Below, piece by piece: positions 8,324-13,577 of a stretch of DNA of 13,577 nt (positions within the stretch are counted from its first letter, which is position 1; each line of letters starts with the position of its first letter). Source of the DNA: Dermatophilaceae bacterium (GTDB taxonomy: Bacteria; Actinomycetota; Actinomycetes; Actinomycetales; Dermatophilaceae); NCBI GenBank assembly GCA_013361975.1, contig JABFXB010000496.1, positions 1 to 13,577 on the forward strand, given 5' to 3'. Made by a program: the position numbers and the translations under genes. The notes beneath the pieces are model-generated. The model saw nothing but the letters and a program-made list of their open reading frames with translations. It made no database searches and was not told the DNA's origin.

Positions 8324-9850
8324 TCAGCGGTCGACACGGGAGCCGGATCGGCTCTCGAGCGGGGCGTTGAGCCGCGCGTTGCGCCGGCCGTAGGCGAAGT
8401 AGACCGTGAAGCCGAGCAGCATCCAGACCAGGAAACGCAGCCACGTCTCGATGGAGAGGTTCGTCATGAGGTAGAGGCAGGCGAGGGCGGACAGTGCGGG
8501 CACCACGGGTGAGAGGGGCACCCGGAACGGCCGGCGCAGGCCCGGCTTGGTGCGCCTCAGGATGGGCACGGCGACGGAGACGACGACGAACGCGAACAGC
8601 GTCCCGATGCTGACGAGGTCGGCGAGCACCTTGAGGGGCAGGAACCCCGCGAGCAGGGCGATGAGCACGACGGTGCCGATGGTGATCTTCCACGGCGTGC
8701 CCCACCGCGGGTGGACCGCCGCGACCGACTGCGGGATCAGCCCGTCGCGGCCCATCGAGAAGCCGATGCGGCCCATGGCCACGATGTCGACGAGGATGAC
8801 CGACGTGAGTCCCGCGACGGCGGCCACGGAGATGAGGGCGGCCGCCCAGCCCGCCCCGACCGACTCGAACGCGCTGGCGATCGGTGCGCCCTCGTTGAGC
8901 TGTCCGTAGGGCACCATCCCGGTGATCACGAACGAGACCCCGACGTAGAGCAGCGTGCAGACACCGAGGGTGCCGAGCAGGCCGAGGGGCAGGTCCCTGG
9001 CCGGGCGGCGGGTCTCCTCACCGAGGTTGGCCACGGCCTCGAAGCCGGTGTAGGCGAAGAAGACCACGGCGGCGGCCGTGAGGACGCCCGCGAGGCCGAA
9101 GGCGGTGGGCTCGATGCCGAAGAGCGCCTGGCTCAGCGGCTGCTTGAGGCCCGACGTGTCGGCCGGCACCGGCTTGGCGGCGGGGATGAACGGGGTGAGG
9201 TTGGCGGCCTTGACGAAGAAGGCGCCGACCACGATGACGAAGACGCAGATGAGCACCTTGACCGCGACGAGGACGTTCGTCACGCGCGCGCTCTCGCGGA
9301 TGCCGACGACCGCGACGACCCCGAGCAGCACCACGATCGCCATCGCGCCGACGTTGACGGGCGCCGTCTCACCGAACAGCGTCGTGGGCAGGTCGAGGAG
9401 CTCCTGGAGGTACCCGGACCACCCGCGAGCCACGACGGCGGCCCCCAGGGCGAACTCGAGGATGAGGTCCCAGCCGATGATCCAGGCGAACAGCTCGCCG
9501 ATCGTGGCGTACGCATAGGTGTAGGCGGAGCCGGCGGTCGGCACGGCCGACGCGAGCTCGGCATAGCAGAGTGCAGCGAGGAGGCTGACGAGCCCGGCCA
9601 CGGCGAACGAGATGACGACTCCGGGGCCGGCGTGGTTCCTGGCCTCGATACCTGTCAGCGTGAAGATGCCCGTGCCGATCACGATCCCGATGCCGAAACC
9701 CATGAGATCGCGGGCGCCCAGACGCCGTCGGAGGCGACCGTGGCCGCCGCCGTCACCGGGACGGGCCTCGCCGTCCGGGCCGCCCGCCTGCGCCAGGACG
9801 TCCTCGACGGGCTTCGTGCGCAGGACGGAGTGGTCTGAAGTCGTCGACAT
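8324..9850 (-). CDS. APC superfamily amino acid permease (CAT/YfnA-like)
   Basis: This 508-aa integral membrane protein has about 12-14 hydrophobic segments starting near residue 47. The first helix carries GFGIGIVIGTGIF at 51-63, the unwound-helix substrate-binding motif of the APC fold. The YAELASAVPTAGSAYTYAY stretch and the FFAYTGFEAVANLGEETRRPARDLPLGL region are typical of the cationic amino acid transporter (CAT) branch, which imports or exchanges amino acids using ion coupling. The exact substrate cannot be read from sequence. The first 45 residues are a charged, Gly-rich cytoplasmic tail. The ATG at 9850 lacks a clear ribosome binding site (only GGGGTAAG about 10 bases upstream), so a slightly internal start is possible. 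It begins 41 bases after the parE stop on the same strand and may be co-transcribed with it. Confidence 0.9.
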   Translation of the reverse strand: MSTTSDHSVLRTKPVEDVLAQAGGPDGEARPGDGGGHGRLRRRLGARDLMGFGIGIVIGTGIFTLTGIEARNHAGPGVVISFAVAGLVSLLAALCYAELASAVPTAGSAYTYAYATIGELFAWIIGWDLILEFALGAAVVARGWSGYLQELLDLPTTLFGETAPVNVGAMAIVVLLGVVAVVGIRESARVTNVLVAVKVLICVFVIVVGAFFVKAANLTPFIPAAKPVPADTSGLKQPLSQALFGIEPTAFGLAGVLTAAAVVFFAYTGFEAVANLGEETRRPARDLPLGLLGTLGVCTLLYVGVSFVITGMVPYGQLNEGAPIASAFESVGAGWAAALISVAAVAGLTSVILVDIVAMGRIGFSMGRDGLIPQSVAAVHPRWGTPWKITIGTVVLIALLAGFLPLKVLADLVSIGTLFAFVVVSVAVPILRRTKPGLRRPFRVPLSPVVPALSALACLYLMTNLSIETWLRFLVWMLLGFTVYFAYGRRNARLNAPLESRSGSRVDR

Positions 9851-9891
9851 GTCGTGGGACTTACCCCGTGGCCGACGCTGCAGCAGGTTGG

Positions 9892-12027
9892 TCAGGCGTC
9901 GATGCGCTCGCGGTCGACCTCGGCCGCGGACTCGATGATGAAGTCCTTGCGCGGGGCCACCTCGTTGCCCATGAGCAGCTCGAAGACGCGCTCGGCGGCC
10001 TCGAGGTCACGCATCGTGACCTTGCGCAGGGTGCGGTGGCGGGGGTCCATCGTCGTGTCGGCGAGCTGGTCGGCGTCCATCTCGCCGAGGCCCTTGTAGC
10101 GCTGCATCGGCTGCTTGATCTTCTTGCCCGACTTCTCGAGCCGAGCGACGGTGCGGCGCATCTCGTTCTCGTTGTAGGTGTAGATCAGCTCGTTCTTCTT
10201 CGCGCCCGCGTTGATCACCTCGAGACGGTGCAGCGGCGGCATCGCCGCGTAGACGCGTCCGGCGTCGACGAGGGGGCGCATGTAGCGGAAGAAGAGCGTG
10301 AGCAGCAGGGTGCGGATGTGGGCACCGTCGACGTCGGCGTCGGTCATGATGATGACCTTGCCGTAGCGCGCCGCTGCGAGGTCGAAGCTGCGGCCCGAGC
10401 CGGCGCCGATCACCTGGATGATCGAGGCGCACTCGGCGTTCTTCAGCATGTCGGAGACCGACGCCTTCTGGACGTTGAGGATCTTGCCGCGGATCGGCAG
10501 CAGCGCTTGGAACTCGGAGCTGCGGGCCTCCTTGGCGGTGCCCATCGCCGAGTCGCCCTCGACGATGAACAGCTCGGAGCGCTCGACGTCGGTGGTGCGG
10601 CAGTCGCGCAGCTTCGAGGGCAGCGTCGAGCTCTCGAGGGCGTTCTTGCGGCGCTGGGTCTCCTTGTGCAGCCGGGCGCTGATGCGCGACTTCATCTCGG
10701 AGACGACCTTCTCGAGCAGCAGCGCGGACTGCTGCTTGTCGCCGCGCTTGGTCGAGGTGAGCTGGGCGGTCAGCTCCTGCTCGACGACCCGGGCCACGAT
10801 GGCGCGCACGGCGTTGGTGCCGAGGACCTCCTTGGTCTGGCCCTCGAACTGGGGCTCGGCGAGACGCACGGTGACCACGGCGGTCATGCCGGCGAGGACG
10901 TCGTCCTTCTCTGGCTTGTCGTTGCCGACCTTGAGCCGTCGGGCGTTGACCTCGAGCTGCTTGCGGAACACCTTGAGCAGCGACTGCTCGAACCCGGCGA
11001 CGTGGGTGCCGCCCTTGGGGGTCGTGATGATGTTCACGAACGACTGGACCTTGGTGTCGTAGCCCTGGCCCCAGCGCAGCGCCACCTCGACCGCGCACTC
11101 GCGCTCGAGCTCGGTCGGCGTCATGTGGCCGTTGACGTCGAGCACGGGCACGGTCTCGGTGAAGGTGCCGGACCCCTCGAGCCTCCACACGTCGGTGATC
11201 GGGGTGTCGGGTGCGAGGAACTCGACGAAGTCGGTGATGCCTCCGTCGTGCTGGAAGACCTCTTCGACGGGGCCCTCCTCGCCGGCGGTGCCCTTGAGGC
11301 GGCGCTCGTCGCGGATGACCAGGCGCAGGCCGGGCACGAGGAAGGAGGTCTGGCGCGCGCGCCCGAGGATGGCGTCGAAGTCGAGCTCGGCGTCCTTGAG
11401 GAAGATCTGGCGGTCGGGCCAGAACCGCACGCGTGACCCCGTGACGCCCCGCTTGGCCTTGCCCACGACCGGCAGAGCGCTCTTGCGCTCGTAGGGCGTG
11501 AAGGCGGCCTCGGGTGAGTGGTGCGCGCCCTCGGCGTCGGTGAACGTGCCCGGCTCGCCCCGTCGGAAGCTCATGCCGTACGTCTTGCCGGCCCGGTCGA
11601 CCTCGACGTCGAGGCGGGCGGACAGGGCGTTGACGACCGACGCGCCGACGCCGTGGAGGCCACCGGTGGCGGCGTAGGACGCACCACCGAACTTGCCGCC
11701 GGCGTGCAGCTTGGTGAACACGACCTCGACGCCGGACAGGCCTGTTCGCGGCTCGATGTCGACGGGGATGCCGCGCCCGTTGTCGCGCACCTCGATCGAG
11801 CCGTCGGCGCCCAGGATGACCTCGATGGCGGTGCAGACACCCGCGAGGGCCTCGTCGACGGCGTTGTCGATGATCTCCCAGAGGCAGTGCATGAGGCCGC
11901 GCTGGTCGGTCGAGCCGATGTACATGCCGGGACGCTTGCGCACGGCCTCGAGGCCCTCGAGGACCTGGAGGTGGCGGGCGGTGTAGTCGCCGTTGCCGGA
12001 GGGAGCAGGACGGGAGGCGGAGGCCAC
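9892..12027 (-). CDS. parE: DNA topoisomerase IV subunit B (parE-like)
   Basis: This 711-aa type IIA topoisomerase B subunit hydrolyses ATP and drives strand passage with the A subunit. The GHKL ATPase domain shows EIIDNAVDEA at 51-60 (catalytic Glu51, Mg-binding Asn55), DNGRGIP at 82-88, the ATP lid GGLHGVG at 122-128 and QTK at 397-399 with the ATP-contacting lysine. The TOPRIM domain has EGDSA at 490-494 (followed by MG rather than the GG common in GyrB) and DADVD at 563-567. The QRYKGLGEMDADQL motif and TTMDP segment follow near the C-terminus. Length fits a B subunit without the GyrB-specific insertion seen in some Gram-negatives. The start codon is GTG at 12027, with a weak AAAGAGAT upstream. 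The partner parC gene ends the left part of this window in the opposite orientation. ParE rather than GyrB is inferred from this linkage, known for other Actinobacteria such as Streptomyces. Confidence 0.93.
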   Translation of the reverse strand: MASASRPAPSGNGDYTARHLQVLEGLEAVRKRPGMYIGSTDQRGLMHCLWEIIDNAVDEALAGVCTAIEVILGADGSIEVRDNGRGIPVDIEPRTGLSGVEVVFTKLHAGGKFGGASYAATGGLHGVGASVVNALSARLDVEVDRAGKTYGMSFRRGEPGTFTDAEGAHHSPEAAFTPYERKSALPVVGKAKRGVTGSRVRFWPDRQIFLKDAELDFDAILGRARQTSFLVPGLRLVIRDERRLKGTAGEEGPVEEVFQHDGGITDFVEFLAPDTPITDVWRLEGSGTFTETVPVLDVNGHMTPTELERECAVEVALRWGQGYDTKVQSFVNIITTPKGGTHVAGFEQSLLKVFRKQLEVNARRLKVGNDKPEKDDVLAGMTAVVTVRLAEPQFEGQTKEVLGTNAVRAIVARVVEQELTAQLTSTKRGDKQQSALLLEKVVSEMKSRISARLHKETQRRKNALESSTLPSKLRDCRTTDVERSELFIVEGDSAMGTAKEARSSEFQALLPIRGKILNVQKASVSDMLKNAECASIIQVIGAGSGRSFDLAAARYGKVIIMTDADVDGAHIRTLLLTLFFRYMRPLVDAGRVYAAMPPLHRLEVINAGAKKNELIYTYNENEMRRTVARLEKSGKKIKQPMQRYKGLGEMDADQLADTTMDPRHRTLRKVTMRDLEAAERVFELLMGNEVAPRKDFIIESAAEVDRERIDA

Positions 12028-12091
12028 GGGTGTCGATCTCTTTCGTTCGGGTCAGCGGCCAGCGGTCGGGCTGTGGAGGGCTGGCAGAGGC

Positions 12092-12097
12092 AGCCTA
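12092..12097 (-). promoter_or_regulatory. Candidate -10 box for parE
   Basis: On the minus strand the hexamer TAGGCT fits the TANNNT pattern of actinobacterial principal-sigma -10 boxes and lies about 65 bases before the parE GTG. No good TTGAC-like -35 is found 16-18 bases upstream, so the call is weak. Confidence 0.3.
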
Positions 12098-12133
12098 GTC
12101 ATCGATGCCGACGGCCCCGGGGAGGCTCGCTGG

Positions 12134-12168
12134 GCACGGCCGTGCGCCCGCTCGCGGTCTCGAGCGGG
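12134..12168. repeat. Palindrome plus adjacent perfect hairpin
   Basis: GCACGGCCGTGC (12134-12145) is a perfect 12-base palindrome. One base later CCCGCTCG (12147-12154) and CGAGCGGG (12161-12168) form a perfect 8-bp stem with a 6-base loop. They lie just upstream of the candidate parE -10 box, where an operator would be expected, although terminator or chance GC structure is possible. No U tract follows on either strand. Confidence 0.5.
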
Positions 12169-12366
12169 TATGGGACAGGGGTGAAGACCAATCCGTATCG
12201 CGGGCGCTCATCGAATCTCTGACACGTAACGATGTTGGTCCGAAGGTGTCTCACTAGCCGAGCCTCACCATCGGGAAGCATTCCGCGTGATTCACTGTTG
12301 GAACGTCCGCGAAGCAAGAGTGGTGCACCGACAGGAGCCCTCGAGCGTCGTAGGTACATGGCAGGG

Positions 12367-12394
12367 TTTCCCTCCGGGGGACCCCCGAGGGAGG
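12367..12394 (+). promoter_or_regulatory. GC-rich leader hairpin before the zinc-ribbon gene
   Basis: The run TTTCCCTC, a bulged C, then GGGG can pair with CCCCGAGGGAGG around a three-base loop, giving about twelve pairs including two wobbles at the base. It ends 15 bases before ATG 12410. Its right arm contains a GGGAGG that resembles a Shine-Dalgarno site, while the likely working site AGAGG (12397-12401) lies just outside. It could control translation or transcription of the downstream gene, or stabilise its mRNA. Confidence 0.5.
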
Positions 12395-12409
12395 AAAGAG
12401 GCGAAATAA

Positions 12410-12634
12410 ATGACGACAGCACTGGCACCCGAACTGACCGCTGCTGACCGCTGCGACCGATGTGGGGCTCAGGCCTACATCCGCGCCCGCCTCGTTTCCG
12501 GCGGAGAGCTGCTCTTCTGCGCGCACCACGGACGGGAGCACCTCCCGGCCCTGAAGGACAAGGCGCTCGACATCCAGGACGAGACGGACCGGCTCAATGA
12601 GATCCCGGCCTCCGCCCCGGTCGACGAGCGCTGA
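12410..12634 (+). CDS. Small zinc-ribbon-like protein (DUF7455-type)
   Basis: This 74-aa protein has a conserved look: AADRCDRCGAQAY at 11-23, then GGELLFCAHHGREH at 31-44. Cys15, Cys18, Cys37 and His39, His40 or His44 could bind one zinc ion as a short ribbon. The rest is polar and probably helical. I recognise it as the small actinobacterial family annotated DUF7455, whose function is unknown to me; a regulatory or RNA/protein-binding role would fit zinc ribbons of this size, but nothing here shows it. ATG 12410 has AGAGG eight bases upstream and directly follows an in-frame TAA. It is divergent from parE and is followed 70 bp later by the DUF456 gene on the same strand. The GC-rich hairpin upstream suggests post-transcriptional control. 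Confidence 0.88.
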   Translation: MTTALAPELTAADRCDRCGAQAYIRARLVSGGELLFCAHHGREHLPALKDKALDIQDETDRLNEIPASAPVDER

Positions 12635-12704
12635 GACCAGCAGAGACACCAGACCCGGCCCTTCCTGACCCCATCTCGACCCGAACGCCGCCGACGGCAC
12701 CTTC

Positions 12705-13193
12705 GTGATCACCGCGACGAACGTCATCGTCCTGCTCGCGATGCTCGTGGGGACCGTCGGCATCGTCGTCCCGGTGCTCCCGGGACTGTTCGTGGTCTGG
12801 GGGGCGACGCTCGTGTGGGCGTTGGAACGTCAGGACGGGCCGGGTTGGCTCGTCCTCGGCATCGCCACGGTCGCGTATGCCGTGGGCCTCGTCGCGCAGT
12901 ACCTGCTGCCGGGGCGCCGGATGCGGTCCGCGGGCGTCGAGGGCTGGAGCGTGGCACTGGCGCTGGCCGTCGCCGTGGTCGGGTTCTTCGTGGTCCCGGT
13001 CGTCGGGGCCCCGTTGGGCTTCGTCCTCGCCGTCTACCTGCTCGAACGCGTCAAGCACCGTCAGCACGCCGCGGCCTGGCGGGCGACCACCCAGGCCATC
13101 CGCGCCGTGGCGCTCAACATCGGCATCGAGCTGGCGACCGCCTTCGCGATCCTCGCGACGTGGGCCGTCGCGGTCTACCTCACGCGGCCCTAG
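12705..13193 (+). CDS. DUF456 family membrane protein
   Basis: This 162-aa protein is dominated by hydrophobic segments at about residues 5-40, 48-68, 82-112 and 135-158. It carries the DUF456 features VGTVGIVVPVLPGLFVVW near the N-terminus and a Gly/Pro-rich VVPVVGAPLGFVLAVYLLE region, followed by a basic loop (KHRQHAAAWRAT). The family is widespread in bacteria and has no established function. The start is GTG at 12705. An in-frame stop at 12666 and no other start codon between leave little choice upstream, though there is no good ribosome binding site, so a start at the internal ATG for residue 13 cannot be excluded. It lies 70 bp after the zinc-ribbon gene and converges on the DUF3040 gene, with only 18 bp between stops. 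Confidence 0.9.
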   Translation: MITATNVIVLLAMLVGTVGIVVPVLPGLFVVWGATLVWALERQDGPGWLVLGIATVAYAVGLVAQYLLPGRRMRSAGVEGWSVALALAVAVVGFFVVPVVGAPLGFVLAVYLLERVKHRQHAAAWRATTQAIRAVALNIGIELATAFAILATWAVAVYLTRP

Positions 13194-13211
13194 CGGAACC
13201 CTGCGCGAAGG

Positions 13212-13577
13212 TCACCACTGGTCGCGGCGACGCTTCTCCCACCGCTCCTCGAGCCGCTCCATGAAGCCGGCCTGCTTCGAAGGAGCCGCCTTGCCCTTGC
13301 CCGGCCGCGGTTTGGGCGTGCCGTCGGAACCGACCGCCGCGAGCTTGGTCTTCGAGGGGGTGATGGCGTAGACGATGCCGGCGACCATGATCGCGAACCC
13401 CACCGCGCCGAGCCAGATGGCACTGCTCATCGCCGAGAGCACGACCAGGGCCAGCCCGGCCACGCCGGCTATGACTCCTGCGACCACGCGACCTCGCCCG
13501 AGACCTCGAGACTTCGTCTTCTCGATGCGCGACGCAAAGCGCGGGTCTTCGGCGTAGAGGGCTTCCTCCATCTGCTG
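13212..13577 (-). CDS. DUF3040 family membrane protein, 5' end outside window
   Basis: The visible 121 residues belong to DUF3040, a small actinobacterial membrane protein family of unknown function. The frame is open to the window edge and reads QQMEEALYAEDPRFASR. Family members normally begin with about ten further residues of the type PLSEHEQRLLEQM, so the true start lies just beyond base 13577 and the ATG at 13571 is internal. Two membrane segments are visible (at about 13440-13490 and 13375-13435 on the minus strand), followed by a basic, Lys/Arg-rich tail ending RRRDQW. The gene is convergent with the DUF456 gene. In many Actinobacteria DUF3040 genes lie near the division (dcw) cluster, but nothing in this window shows such a link here. 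Confidence 0.9.
   Translation of the reverse strand, partial: QQMEEALYAEDPRFASRIEKTKSRGLGRGRVVAGVIAGVAGLALVVLSAMSSAIWLGAVGFAIMVAGIVYAITPSKTKLAAVGSDGTPKPRPGKGKAAPSKQAGFMERLEERWEKRRRDQW

Larger units (their letters stand above)
12028..12409. other. Divergent intergenic region between parE and the zinc-ribbon gene
   Basis: These 382 bases must hold the promoters of both divergent genes. The stretch 12181-12360 is visibly less G/C-rich than the coding sequence around it. Structures that stand out are listed separately: a palindrome with an adjacent hairpin (12134-12168) and a GC-rich hairpin before the + strand gene (12367-12394). Open frames here are short and lack codon bias. I see no recognisable riboswitch or tRNA, and no confident -35/-10 pair. 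Confidence 0.6.

Noticed and set aside
9868..11436. Long + strand open frame (522 codons) opposite parE
   Set aside because: It is antisense to a clear ParE with all motifs and translates to Leu/Asp/Gly/Val-rich low-complexity sequence, as expected from high-GC antisense frames.
12287..12409. Short GTG-initiated leader frame ending in TAA directly before ATG 12410
   Set aside because: It is in frame with the downstream gene and abuts it neatly, but it has no convincing ribosome binding site and no codon bias, and the hairpin lies inside it; not enough to call a leader peptide.

Overview
The window looks like a chromosomal core segment of a high-GC actinobacterium. The evidence is the strong G/C bias at third codon positions, frequent GTG starts, the paired parC/parE-type topoisomerase genes, and small families that are typical of Actinobacteria (DUF3040, the DUF7455-type zinc-ribbon protein, Suc_Fer-like). 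The order Micrococcales, and a family such as Intrasporangiaceae, is my best guess from overall protein character. It is an inference, not something I could test.

Layout from left to right. (1) The 3' part of a type IIA topoisomerase A subunit gene (parC-like, + strand) overlaps by ATGA a gene for a sucrase/ferredoxin-like [2Fe-2S] protein. (2) A 170-bp convergent gap with a weak hairpin follows. (3) A six-gene minus-strand operon, read right to left from 8215 to 2730, encodes a MoxR AAA+ ATPase, a DUF58 protein, a single-pass membrane protein I cannot name, two VWA membrane proteins (BatA- and BatB-like) and a membrane-anchored TPR protein (BatC-like). The last five genes are almost all overlapping. 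(4) A cationic-amino-acid-type APC permease and a parE-like topoisomerase B subunit follow, also on the minus strand. (5) A 382-bp divergent intergenic region contains a palindrome, two strong hairpins and relatively A/T-richer sequence. (6) To its right on the + strand lie a 74-aa zinc-ribbon protein and a DUF456 membrane protein. They converge on a DUF3040 membrane protein that is cut by the window edge.

How the parts work together. ParC and ParE are the two halves of one topoisomerase, here placed about 8.4 kb apart and pointing towards each other around the MoxR/Bat-type operon. In that operon the AAA+ ATPase and DUF58 protein are predicted to be cytoplasmic. The two VWA proteins, the TPR protein and the unnamed protein are membrane-bound. 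Together they fit the known MoxR-VWA chaperone-like arrangement (MoxR, DUF58, DUF4381-position protein, VWA, VWA, TPR), but no BatD-type gene is present.

I see no tRNA, rRNA, CRISPR array, insertion sequence, phage gene or clear sign of recent transfer. The least-explained items are the unnamed 160-aa membrane protein, the acidic N-terminal extension of MoxR, the Cys/Gln-rich TPR protein, the Cys-x8-Cys plus HxGGH iron-sulfur motif, and the hairpins in the divergent intergenic region.
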